In this document: one piece after another, positions 8,644 to 16,533 of the stretch
How positions within the stretch are numbered: position 1 is the stretch's first letter
How the letters are laid out: every line of letters begins with the position of its first letter
Origin: an uncultured Verrucomicrobiota bacterium
Lineage (GTDB): Bacteria > Verrucomicrobiota > Verrucomicrobiia > Limisphaerales > UBA9464
DNA: 57,301 nucleotides
Assembly: GCA_903910585.1 (NCBI GenBank)
Contig: CAIWAH010000237.1
Span: 1-57,301 of the forward strand
Direction of reading: 5' to 3'
Position numbers and translations under genes: made by a program
Notes under the pieces: model-generated
Database searches by the model: none
Seen by the model: only the letters and a program-made list of their open reading frames with translations
Told to the model about the DNA's origin: nothing

Positions 8644-9558
8644 TCAGGGGGAGACCTCGACGGACTCGCTGCGGCGCTCGCCTTTGCGGACCGGCCCACG
8701 CCGGCCAAATCCCAACCGCGGGGTCGAGATGTCCTCGGGTTCGATGTCCGGCAGCACGAGGTCACGGGTCACCGTGGTCTTCGGCTTGGCACCGGCGGCC
8801 AGCAGCGACTCCACCACCTGGTTGCGCAGCCGTTTGAAATCCGCGCTCTCGTTGATGAACCGCCGGTCGCGCGGTCGCGGCAGCGTGATGGGAATGCTCG
8901 GCGCCAGCGTGGCATTCGGCCCCCGCGTGAGCGGCACCACGCGGTCGGCGAGCAGGATCGCCTCGTCGGGATCGTTGGTGACGAGCACCACGGTCGTCCG
9001 CGATTCCTGCCAGATGCGCGCGATCTCATCCTGCAACGTCGCCCGGGTGAGGGCATCGAGGGCGCTCAGCGGCTCGTCGAGCAGCAGCACCTTGGGGTTC
9101 ATCGCCAGCGTGCGGGCGACACTGACGCGCTGCCGCATCCCGCCGGAGAGTTCCGAGGGCCGTTTGTCGCGGGCCGGCGTGAGGTTCACCATGGCGACGA
9201 ACTTTTCGGTGTGGGCCACCCGCTCCGCCTCGGGCCGGTCGGCCAGCACCTGGTCAACGGCGAGCTTCACGTTCTCGAACACGGTGAGCCAGGGCAGGAG
9301 CGAGTAGTTCTGGAACACGAGCCCTCGGTCCGGTCCGGGGCCGTCCATTTCCTGTCCGGCCAGCTTCACGCTGCCGGTGTCCGGCCGGACCAATCCCGCC
9401 AGCAGAGACATCAGCGTGGTCTTCCCCGCGCCGCTGTAGCCCACAATGGCGACAAACTCGCCCTCGTTGATGGTCAGGTTGATGTCGGTCAGGACTTCCG
9501 CCCGGTCGGTGGCCGGCCCGTAGCCTTTGCTGACGTTGGTGATGTGGAGGAAGGACAT
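8644..9558 (-). CDS. nrtC: Nitrate-type ABC transporter ATPase (NrtC-like)
   Basis: A 304-residue cytosolic ABC ATPase that would energise the NrtB permease. Visible motifs: Walker A GYSGAGKTT (~residue 41), the Q-loop VFQNYSLLPWLTVFENV, signature LSGGMRQRVSVARTLA and Walker B VLLLDEPLSALDA. The usual switch-His sequence is VTND instead of THD, so the H-loop His is Asn. The C-terminal ~60 residues after the ATPase fold are basic and proline-rich and end near nrtD; the NrtA-like sensory domain found on cyanobacterial NrtC is absent, and a separate NrtA-like protein is encoded upstream instead. It starts 37 bp after nrtB and ends 18 bp before nrtD, consistent with one transcript. Nitrate specificity is inferred from the neighbouring NrtA. 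Confidence 0.85.
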   Translation of the reverse strand: MSFLHITNVSKGYGPATDRAEVLTDINLTINEGEFVAIVGYSGAGKTTLMSLLAGLVRPDTGSVKLAGQEMDGPGPDRGLVFQNYSLLPWLTVFENVKLAVDQVLADRPEAERVAHTEKFVAMVNLTPARDKRPSELSGGMRQRVSVARTLAMNPKVLLLDEPLSALDALTRATLQDEIARIWQESRTTVVLVTNDPDEAILLADRVVPLTRGPNATLAPSIPITLPRPRDRRFINESADFKRLRNQVVESLLAAGAKPKTTVTRDLVLPDIEPEDISTPRLGFGRRGPVRKGERRSESVEVSP

Positions 9559-9595
9559 GGGAATGGAGATGCCGGGGAGCCAACAGGGTTTCCGC

Positions 9596-10495
9596 TCAGG
9601 CCGTCTTGAAACGCCGTTCCACCACGCTCATCAGGCGGTCGAGGATGAAGCCAACGATGCCGATCGTGAGGATGCAGAGGATGATCTGTTCGTAGATCAG
9701 CGCGTTGTATTGCTGCCACAGGAAGCCGCCCACGCCGGGCCGGCCAGTCAGCATTTCCGCCGCGACGATGACCAGCCACGCGATGCCGAGGCTAAGGCGG
9801 AACCCCGTGAACATGTAGGGCAGCGTCGCGGGGATCATCACCTTCGTGAGCGTCTTCCAGCGCGACAGCTTCAGCACCTTGGCCACATTCAGGTAATCCG
9901 TTGGGATTGCCCGCACGCCGACGGCGGTGTTGAGCACCGTGGGCCACATCGCGCATACCGCGATGGTGAAGAGCGCCGCCAACTCGCTGGCCTGCTTGCC
10001 CGCACCGAGAAAGAGGACCATGCCGAGCGGCAGCCATGCGAGCGGCGACACCGGCCGCAGCACCTGGATGATCGGGTCCAGCGCCTTGGTCATGGTCTTC
10101 GAAAGGCCCAGCAGGAATCCCAAGGGCGTGCCGATCGCGAGCGCGATCACGTAGCCCTTCGCCACCAGCACCAGCGAAAGCCAGGTGAAGCGCAGGATGC
10201 CCTGGTCGAGTTCGCCGCGATAGGCGAGCGGCTCCAACACATAGGGCTTGCTCGCCTCCCACGTCTTCACCGGGTTCGGCAGGTCCTTCGACAGCGTGGC
10301 GCTCAGGGCAAACCACAGCACGACCACGGCCGCGACGCCGACCAGCGGCAGCAGCAGCCAGTCCACCTTGGTCAGCCGTGAACAGTCGAGACCGCCGGAC
10401 GGTTTCTGCCCCGCGGCGTTCAGGTTCAGCGAGGCCTTGGGGCCGCTTTCGGTGGCGTTGGCGGTCAGCGTGGAGGGAACAGTCGGATTGCTCAT
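9596..10495 (-). CDS. nrtB: Nitrate-type ABC transporter permease (NrtB-like)
   Basis: A 299-residue inner-membrane permease of the NrtB/SsuC/TauC family. The start ATG at 10495 (MSNPTVPST) is preferred over a start 24 codons upstream because the upstream part overlaps the nrtA end region and lacks conserved sequence. After a polar N-terminus of ~50 residues there are about six membrane segments, beginning LLLPLVGVAAVVVLWFAL. The region PLAWLPLGMVLFLGAGKQ with the downstream ALFTIAVCAMWPTVLNT and the helix end KVLKLSRWKTLTKVMIPATL is the conserved coupling (EAA-like) region contacting the ATPases. It is flanked by nrtA (78 bp upstream) and nrtC (37 bp downstream). The reading frame is intact, unlike those of nrtA and nrtD. 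Confidence 0.88.
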   Translation of the reverse strand: MSNPTVPSTLTANATESGPKASLNLNAAGQKPSGGLDCSRLTKVDWLLLPLVGVAAVVVLWFALSATLSKDLPNPVKTWEASKPYVLEPLAYRGELDQGILRFTWLSLVLVAKGYVIALAIGTPLGFLLGLSKTMTKALDPIIQVLRPVSPLAWLPLGMVLFLGAGKQASELAALFTIAVCAMWPTVLNTAVGVRAIPTDYLNVAKVLKLSRWKTLTKVMIPATLPYMFTGFRLSLGIAWLVIVAAEMLTGRPGVGGFLWQQYNALIYEQIILCILTIGIVGFILDRLMSVVERRFKTA

Positions 10496-10573
10496 GCGAG
10501 CGGTGGAAATGGGCGGTAGGGGGCCGGCGGCAGCCATCACAGCAACCGCCGCCGGCCGGGTGGACACGGAGAA

Positions 10574-11844
10574 TCAGGTCTTCAGCGAATGGACGGCAAA
10601 GCCCTTGGCATACGCCTCGAGGTCGCCCTTGGGGTCGAACTTCACGCCGTCGAACATTTCCCAGCCGGAATCGTCCTGCGCGCGGTCGGCCACGCCGAGC
10701 TCCTTCATCGCCTCGGCATAAAGGTCGCCGCGCATCACCTGCTGGGCGACCCCGTCGTAGTCGGGTGCGGCCGGCACCATGCCCCAGCGGCGGAACTGCG
10801 TGAGCCACCACTTGGCATACTTGGGCTGCGGGAAATTGCAGTTCCGCTTGCTGAAGTGCATGTAGAACTCGTCCTGCACCGTGCGGCCGTCACCGTAATC
10901 CAGCTTGCCCTGCAACCGGCCCAAAATGACCTCCTTCTGGCAGTTGATGAAATTGGGCTTGCTCACGATGTCGCACTGCTCGGGCCGGTTGTTCAGGTCG
11001 TCGAGCCAGACGCTGGCCTCGTGCAGGCCCTTGAGCACGGCCTTCACCGTCTTGGGATTCTTCGCCGCGAAGTCGGCCGTGAAGGCGCAGACCTTTTCCG
11101 GATGATCCTTCCAGATGTCCTGCGTGGTGACGCTGGTGAAGCCGATCTTGTCGGCGATGGCCCGGGCGTTCCAGGGCTCGCCCACGCAGAAGCCGTCCAT
11201 CTTGCCGATCTTCATGTTCGCCACCATCTGGGCCGGCGGCACCGTGATCAGCGCCACATCCTTGTCCGGATTGACGCCACCGGCGCCGAGGTAATAGCGC
11301 ATCCACATCGCGTGGGTGCCCGGCGGAAAGGTCATGGCAAATGTGAGCGGCTCTCCCAGGGACTTCGCCTTGTCCACGAAGGGCTTCAGCGCCTTCGGAT
11401 CGGCCCCCACCTTCCCCTTCCACTCGGCCTTCAGGGAAATCGCCTGACCATTACGGTTCACCAGCCACGGGATGACCATCGGCTTCTTGGGCGAACCGAG
11501 CAGGCCCATCGTCGAGGCGATCGGCATGCCGATGAGCATGTGGGTGAACTGATTGTCGCCGTTGCTCAGCGAATCGCGGATGGCGGCCCAGTTGGCCCCC
11601 TTCGCGATGGTCACGTTGAGCCCGTATTTCTTGAAGAATCCCTTTTCGGCGCCGACGACGAATGGCGAGCAGTCGGTCAGCGCGATGATGCCACGCGGCA
11701 GTTGGGTGTTTCCGGCGAATCATCCGCGAACACGCGGCCCACCCAACCGGTCGGCAGGCCCGCCAGCAGGGCGCCGGCAGCGGTTTGCTTGAGAAAGCGT
11801 CGACGGGAGGGGTCAGGCAGTGAGGAGGCAGGCTTCAAGTTCAT
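10574..11844 (-). pseudogene. nrtA: Nitrate-type substrate-binding protein (NrtA-like) with a one-base frameshift
   Basis: The natural start is ATG 11844, giving a twin-arginine signal (SRRRFLKQTAAGALLAG) of a lipidated or Tat-exported NrtA. After 48 codons (…SPETPN) the frame shifts: reading on gives a stop at about 11674, whereas the adjacent frame gives RGIIALTDCSPFVVGAEKG, the conserved first strand and ligand region of NrtA/CmpA proteins, and continues to 10574. The shift is within 11696-11703; adding one base (for example CCCAACTG to CCCAACCTG) restores one protein of ~423 residues, the normal family length. Conserved features downstream include TFPPGTHAMWMRYYL and GKMDGFCVGEPWNARAIADK. 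Without correction the periplasmic binding domain has no export signal. The 3' end overlaps nothing; the 5' end overlaps the upstream gene by 32 bp. Confidence 0.85.
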
Positions 11845-12919
11845 GGGCAGTGGATTCGGAGTTGGAAATCAGTCCTTGCGCGGCGGTGAACAGGTCGAGA
11901 CGGAACACCTGCCCGAGCTGCGCCGGCGTGAACGGCTTCGGCGTCAGGCCGTCGAGCAGATGCCGCGCAATCCAGCCGAGCTTGTCGGCGGTCGGTGCAT
12001 TGGCGTCGTCGCGGTGGAACACCAGCAGCTCGGAACCCAGGGTGCGGCCCTGCCCCGCCTCGAACCGGCCGGAGAACCCCTTGCGGATCAGTTCGGCCGG
12101 CAGATTCAGGTAGCCGGAGCCGGCCAGGAGCCGGGCGATGGCATCGTGGTTCTCGGCCTGGTCACAGACGGCACATGCCTCGGTCAGCGCGGCGATCAGG
12201 TGCAGATGCTCGTCCCGGCGCGCGGAATTGAAATCACCGCGGACGAGCAGCACCTTCTCCGGATGATAGGGCACAAGATCCGCGCTGGTCGCCGCCACCC
12301 AGGCATGGCCGCTGGCGACCACCTGGGAATTCCAGGGCTCTCCCGCGCAGAATCCGTCCAGATGACCGGCCGCCAGGTTCGCCCCCAACTGGGCCGGCGG
12401 CACGACCACCAGCCGGACGTCGGTTTCGAAGTTCGCTCCCGCCCGCTGGAACCACGACCGCAGCAGATATGAGTGAGTCGAGTTCAGGGCCACGGTGCCC
12501 AGCGTCAGCGTGCGCCGGTTGCGATTGGCCGCGAGAAAGCTCCGGAGCGTCCCCTGATCCCGCACCCCGCAGCGCCAGAGTTCGTTGCTGAGGGTGATGG
12601 CGTTGCCGTGCAGGTTCAGGAACATGCCGGCCACCACGTCGGTCTTCACCGCGCCGAGCCCATGCGCCAGCGCAACGGGCAGGGTGTTGAGCGCATGCGC
12701 TCCGTCGAGTTCCCCGTGGATGAGCTTGTCCCGGATCGTCGCCCAGCCCAGTTCGCGGCTCAGGCGGACTTCCAGTCCATGGCGGGCAAAGAAACCCCAC
12801 TCTTGGGCGACGACCAGGGGCGCGGCATCGGAGAGCGGCACGTAACCGAGACGGATCGGGGTGGGGCGGACCCGCGGGCGAAGTTCCCGGGGAAGGGCTG
12901 TGCGAATTCGGGCAGTCAT
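11813..12919 (-). CDS. Cytosolic NrtA/NasS-like anion-binding protein, probable sensor
   Basis: A 368-residue NrtA-family protein that begins directly with the binding fold (IRLGYVPLSDAAPLVVAQEWG) and has no signal peptide, so it should stay in the cytoplasm. The NrtA ligand motif GHLDGFCAGEPWNSQVVAS is kept. In other bacteria such signal-less NrtA paralogues are NasS, which senses nitrate/nitrite and controls the antiterminator NasT, or the regulatory domain fused to NrtC; the NrtC here lacks that domain. No NasT is in the window. A start at ATG 12919 is preferred to GTG 12925. It is the first gene of the operon, overlaps nrtA by 32 bp and is divergent from the LysR gene, so a regulatory role is likely but inferred. 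Confidence 0.75.
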   Translation of the reverse strand: MTARIRTALPRELRPRVRPTPIRLGYVPLSDAAPLVVAQEWGFFARHGLEVRLSRELGWATIRDKLIHGELDGAHALNTLPVALAHGLGAVKTDVVAGMFLNLHGNAITLSNELWRCGVRDQGTLRSFLAANRNRRTLTLGTVALNSTHSYLLRSWFQRAGANFETDVRLVVVPPAQLGANLAAGHLDGFCAGEPWNSQVVASGHAWVAATSADLVPYHPEKVLLVRGDFNSARRDEHLHLIAALTEACAVCDQAENHDAIARLLAGSGYLNLPAELIRKGFSGRFEAGQGRTLGSELLVFHRDDANAPTADKLGWIARHLLDGLTPKPFTPAQLGQVFRLDLFTAAQGLISNSESTAHELEACLLTA

Positions 12920-12944
12920 AACCACAACTGCCGTCGGTTAAGCG

Positions 12945-13940
12945 ATGTTGGTGCCGTTTGGGGAACTTGGCCGAATGAGTGCTCCGCAAACTTCAGTTGG
13001 TTTGGATGAAGCCCATTCATTGATGAAAGGTCCCCTCGACAGCAGGCAGTTGCAGGCCTTCGCGATCCTCGCCCGCACGGGCAGTTTCACGCAGACGGCC
13101 CGCGAATTATTCCTCACGCAGTCCGCCGTGAGTCACTCCATCAAGGCGCTGGAAACCGACATCGGCTGTCGGCTTTTGGACAGGGTGGGCAAGAAGGTGA
13201 TGCTCACCCAGTCCGGCGAGCATCTCCTCAAACACACCCAGGTCATCCTCCGGGAGATGCAGGCCGCCCGCGACGGGATCGAACAGCTGGGCAAGTGGGG
13301 ACGCGGCCGGCTGCGCCTCGGCGACACCTCCACGATCTGCACCGTGCTGCTGCCTCCGGTGCTGCGGGAGTTCAAGGAGAGCTTTCCGCAAAGCCTCATC
13401 CAGGTGGAACCGGGAGACAGCCGCGAACTGGTGCTCGGCCTCGAACGCCAGAAGATCGACCTCGCGGTGGGATTGCAGCACACGCCGGACGAACGATTCG
13501 ATTTCCTGCCGCTGTTTTCCGACGAGCTCGTGTTCCTCGTTTCCCCGCTGCATCCGTGGGCACAGGCGGGCGCCGTGAACCGCGCCGACATCCCGAAGCA
13601 GAGCCTGATCATCTACCGCAAGGGCTCGCACACGTTCCGGATTGTGGACGATTACTTCCGCAAGGAGGACGTCGTGCTCAACACCGTCATCGAGCTCGGC
13701 TCGATGGAGGCGATCAAGGAGATGGTGAAGCTGGGTCTGGGTGTGAGCATCGTCGCGCCGTGGGTGGCGCAGGAGGAACTGCGCAGCCGCTCGCTCGTCG
13801 CCCTGCCCCTCGGCCGGCGCAAGCTGAAGCGCGACTGGGGAATCCTGCACTGGCGCGGACGCCGGCTCACCTTGGCGGAGGAAACGTTCGTCGGCCTGAG
13901 CCGCACCGCCGCCGAGAATCTAACCCTCACGCTGGACTGA
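12945..13940 (+). CDS. LysR-family transcriptional regulator
   Basis: A protein with an N-terminal winged helix-turn-helix (LDSRQLQAFAILARTGSFTQ, then AARELFLTQSAVSHSIKALE) and a periplasmic-binding-like effector domain beginning LRLGDTSTICTVLLPPVL. Three in-frame ATGs are possible: 12945, 12975 and 13023. The last gives MKGPLDSRQLQAF, placing the helix-turn-helix at the normal distance from the N-terminus and leaving a 100-bp divergent intergenic region containing a dyad at 12991-13011; I consider 13023 the more probable start. Divergent placement next to the nitrate uptake operon is the standard arrangement for a LysR activator such as NtcB or Nac-type regulators, so it probably controls that operon in response to nitrogen status; the effector is unknown. 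Confidence 0.88.
   Translation: MLVPFGELGRMSAPQTSVGLDEAHSLMKGPLDSRQLQAFAILARTGSFTQTARELFLTQSAVSHSIKALETDIGCRLLDRVGKKVMLTQSGEHLLKHTQVILREMQAARDGIEQLGKWGRGRLRLGDTSTICTVLLPPVLREFKESFPQSLIQVEPGDSRELVLGLERQKIDLAVGLQHTPDERFDFLPLFSDELVFLVSPLHPWAQAGAVNRADIPKQSLIIYRKGSHTFRIVDDYFRKEDVVLNTVIELGSMEAIKEMVKLGLGVSIVAPWVAQEELRSRSLVALPLGRRKLKRDWGILHWRGRRLTLAEETFVGLSRTAAENLTLTLD
12991..13011. promoter_or_regulatory. Candidate LysR-type operator (CTTCA-N11-TGAAG)
   Basis: A perfect inverted repeat CTTCA (12991-12995) and TGAAG (13007-13011) separated by 11 bp. It lies 12 bp before the ATG at 13023 of the LysR gene and ~75 bp before the start of the divergent nitrate operon. LysR proteins bind dyads of this size. 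Five-base arms could occur by chance. Confidence 0.3.
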
Positions 13941-14072
13941 CCTCCGGCCCCGCGGCGCCCGCGCCCAAGCCCTGCCCCACCGCTGTTCCGGAGAAGGTCG
14001 CCGGGTGGTCGCGATGCTGCCGGGTTGAACCCGCGCTTGAACGAATCCCGTGGCGACGGCATCCATGCCGCC

Positions 14073-14666
14073 ATGTTCCTCATCCGGATTCTGGGCCTCC
14101 CGGTGGCCGCGGCTGCGTTGGCGGTGACGGCAGGCTGCGTGTCCAACAACACCACGTCGGCGGCAGCCAGGGGAAACGCCGAAGCGAACTCCGTGGCGGA
14201 GTCGGTTCCGAATGACAGTGCCCTCGTGGCCGCGACCTACACCAACCGCGAGGCGATGACCCGGATCACCAAGGCGCCCGTGCCGATGAATCCCCGGGTG
14301 GCCATGCTTTGCATCGGACCGGAACGGCTGTCCCGGCACGATCCCCATTCCGCCTACTCGGCCCACGTTTCCGTTTCGGCGCCCCAGGCGGACGCCTTTC
14401 GGCAAGGCACGAACTCCTTCCCTGTCGGAACGATTATCGTGAAGGAAAAGCTTCACGGACTCGACGGCGGCCCGTCCGCCAACCTGTTCACCGGCATGCT
14501 CAAGCGCGAGGCCGGTTACAATTCAACGGGTGGCGACTGGGAATGGTTCGTGGTTGCTGGACCGGCCGGGCTTCGGCAGGTGGTGGCCCGCGGCCAATTG
14601 ACCAGTTGCCTCGACTGCCACGAGAAGCACCGCGCCACCGGTTTCATCACGAGCCGCCACCCCTGA
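14073..14666 (+). CDS. Cytochrome P460-like haem lipoprotein
   Basis: A 197-residue protein starting at ATG 14073 with a lipoprotein signal (PVAAAALAVTAGC). The mature protein has the P460-family pattern: FPVGTIIVKEKL, then LFTGMLKREAGYN, GDWEWFVV and a C-terminal c-type haem site SCLDCHEKH (~residue 178, motif CLDCH). Characterised P460 proteins oxidise hydroxylamine or bind NO, but most homologues with this short architecture are uncharacterised, and the exact substrate cannot be read from sequence. Lipidation would anchor it to a membrane facing the periplasm. The gene follows the LysR gene in the same direction at a distance of 132 bp; whether it belongs with nitrogen metabolism is unproven. 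A stop codon precedes the SGNH gene by 60 bp. Confidence 0.75.
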   Translation: MFLIRILGLPVAAAALAVTAGCVSNNTTSAAARGNAEANSVAESVPNDSALVAATYTNREAMTRITKAPVPMNPRVAMLCIGPERLSRHDPHSAYSAHVSVSAPQADAFRQGTNSFPVGTIIVKEKLHGLDGGPSANLFTGMLKREAGYNSTGGDWEWFVVAGPAGLRQVVARGQLTSCLDCHEKHRATGFITSRHP

Positions 14667-14727
14667 CCGTCCGCGAAGGCGCTTGCCGCCCGGGGGCCTC
14701 CCGCCACACTCCGTCCCAGTCTTTCGC

Positions 14728-15423
14728 ATGAACCGCCGTCATTTTGCCGCCCTGTTCGCCCTCGTCGCCGCTCTTCTGGCCGGCTGCGCCAAGAAGGAAC
14801 CGCCCATCATCCGGCTGGACGAAATTCAGTCCAAGCGCGGGGGCGATCCCATCGTGCGGGTGGCCTGTGTCGGTGATTCGATCACCTGGGGCGCCGGGGT
14901 CGAAGGCCGCGAGACCAACAGCTATCCGGCGCAGCTTCAGAAGCTGCTCGGGCCGCGTTTCGACGTGCAGAATTTCGGCCGCAGCGGCGCGACCGCCAGC
15001 CGGGCGGGCGACCTGCCCTACTGGACGACCGAGGAGTTCACCAAGGCCTCCACGTTTCAGCCGGACGTCGTGATCCTCAAACTCGGCACCAACGACACCA
15101 AGCCCCAGAACTGGAAGGGCAAGGAGACGTTCCGGAAGGATTTCCGTGATCTCATCGAGCATTTCACCGATCTCAAATCCAAGCCCAAGGTCTGGGTTTG
15201 CCAACCCGTGCCGGTTTACGGCGACCAATGGGGCATCAACGCCCAGGCGCTGGACTCCGTGCTCGAAGGCGTGGAGGAGGCCTGTGATGACCGCAAGGTG
15301 CCGGTGATCGACCTGTTTGACGCGCTCTCCAGCCATCCGGAGATGTTCCCGGACAAGATCCATCCCAACGCCAAGGGTGCGGCCCTCATGGCCCGGACGA
15401 TCTATCAGGCGATTCGGCCGTAA
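14728..15423 (+). CDS. SGNH/GDSL-family esterase lipoprotein
   Basis: A 231-residue protein starting at ATG 14728 with a lipobox (ALLAGC) at about residue 17. The SGNH blocks are present: block I VACVGDSITWGAG with the nucleophile Ser, block II GRSGAT, block III KLGTNDTK with the oxyanion Asn, and block V DKIHPNAKG giving the catalytic Asp-His. These hydrolases deacylate esters, often on acetylated polysaccharides in Verrucomicrobiota (family knowledge); the substrate is not predictable here. It is in the same orientation as the preceding P460-like gene and the following S41-like gene, with spacing of 61 and 75 bp, so the three could be cotranscribed. Confidence 0.85.
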   Translation: MNRRHFAALFALVAALLAGCAKKEPPIIRLDEIQSKRGGDPIVRVACVGDSITWGAGVEGRETNSYPAQLQKLLGPRFDVQNFGRSGATASRAGDLPYWTTEEFTKASTFQPDVVILKLGTNDTKPQNWKGKETFRKDFRDLIEHFTDLKSKPKVWVCQPVPVYGDQWGINAQALDSVLEGVEEACDDRKVPVIDLFDALSSHPEMFPDKIHPNAKGAALMARTIYQAIRP

Positions 15424-15498
15424 TCGCCCCGCGACCGGGACACGCATGAAGCGAACTTGTTTGCCGCCGGTTGCCCGGACCACGGAAGCTGCTCCGGA

Positions 15499-16518
15499 AT
15501 GAAACGGCGACTGGCAACGGCGGCGGCGATGTGGCTCGGGCTCAGCCTGTCCGTCAGTGCCGAGCTGCCACCCTTGGCGGAAGTCGTCTCGCTCCTGAAG
15601 TCGAATCTGCCCGGCGTCACTCCGGAGCAATTGCAGGCCGGCGATGTGGAATCGCTCCTCGGGCGCCTCAGCAACCGGGTTCGTCTGCTGGAGGACTATG
15701 AAGAGCCGGCGCTCGATTCCGCTGCGGTCACTTCCAGCAGCCTGCTGGAGGAACGGTTCGCCTATCTCAGGCTGGGGGAAGTGGCCCGCGGGGCATTCAC
15801 CAACACGCTCGACCGGCTGACCGAACTGCGGGCCGGCCGCCGCGGTGTAGCCGGCGTCGTGCTGGATCTGCGCTTTGCCGGCGGGCGCGACTTCGCCGCA
15901 GGCGCCCAGCTCGCGGGGATCTTCCTGCCCGCCGGGACGCCGCTGTTCGACGCCGGCGACGGGCCGCTTTCCACCCCGACAGTGACCAACCGCTTTGACG
16001 GTCCACTCGCGGTCCTGGTGAACGGCCAGACCCACGGCGCCGCCGAGGCGCTGGCCACCGCCTTGCAACAACGCGGCGCGGCCCTGCTCGTTGGGGATGC
16101 GACTGCCGGGGATGCGGCCGTGGTGCAGGACCTGCCCCTGACCACCGGCCAGCGCCTGCGCGTCACGCTCAGCCAGGTGAAATTCGCCGAAGGCCACACC
16201 GTGCCCCTGTCGGGAACCCTCCCCGACCTCCGGCTGCCCATCGTCGCGAACGCGGAACGGGCCTACCTGCGGGATCCGTTCACGATAGCCACTTCCCTGA
16301 CCAACTCACCGACCGCGACCAATTCGATCACCACTTCCGTGCGGGTGCGCCGCCGGGTCAACGAGGCGGAGCTGGTCCGGAACCGTGAGGGCACGAACAA
16401 TGTCGCGCCCGTTCCGTCGGAACCGGCACCGGCCACGCCCATCATCCGCGACCCGGTGCTGGCGCGGGGACTGGATTTCCTCAAGGGCCGCGCCTTGCTG
16501 GCCACCCAGGCGGAGTGA
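15499..16518 (+). CDS. S41 (C-terminal processing) peptidase-like protein lacking the catalytic dyad
   Basis: A 339-residue secreted protein (signal MKRRLATAAAMWLGLSLSVSA) starting at ATG 15499. The S41 core is recognisable: YLRLGEVARGAF, GVVLDLRFAGGRDF, PLAVLVNGQTHGAAEALA and LLVGDATAGDA. In active CtpA-type proteases the last two segments are N-x-G-T-A-S-A-S-E with the nucleophile Ser, and G-x-x-T-x-G-K-G with the general-base Lys. Here the Ser position is Gly/Ala and the Lys position is Asp, so it should be proteolytically inactive. No PDZ domain is evident. The C-terminal tail after ~residue 255 is Thr/Asn- and Pro-rich. It could act as a binding or scaffold protein. It converges on the pta-regulatory gene with 15 bp between stop codons. 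Confidence 0.7.
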   Translation: MKRRLATAAAMWLGLSLSVSAELPPLAEVVSLLKSNLPGVTPEQLQAGDVESLLGRLSNRVRLLEDYEEPALDSAAVTSSSLLEERFAYLRLGEVARGAFTNTLDRLTELRAGRRGVAGVVLDLRFAGGRDFAAGAQLAGIFLPAGTPLFDAGDGPLSTPTVTNRFDGPLAVLVNGQTHGAAEALATALQQRGAALLVGDATAGDAAVVQDLPLTTGQRLRVTLSQVKFAEGHTVPLSGTLPDLRLPIVANAERAYLRDPFTIATSLTNSPTATNSITTSVRVRRRVNEAELVRNREGTNNVAPVPSEPAPATPIIRDPVLARGLDFLKGRALLATQAE

Positions 16519-16533
16519 CCACCGCAGCGGCGA

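Noticed and set aside
11451..11723. Separate 90-codon gene upstream of nrtA
   Set aside because: It lies in a frame giving Arg-rich sequence; the conserved NrtA sequence is in the other two frames, which join at one indel.
14025..14072. Upstream start of the P460-like protein
   Set aside because: The ATG at 14073 is directly followed by the lipoprotein signal; a longer start would displace it from the N-terminus.
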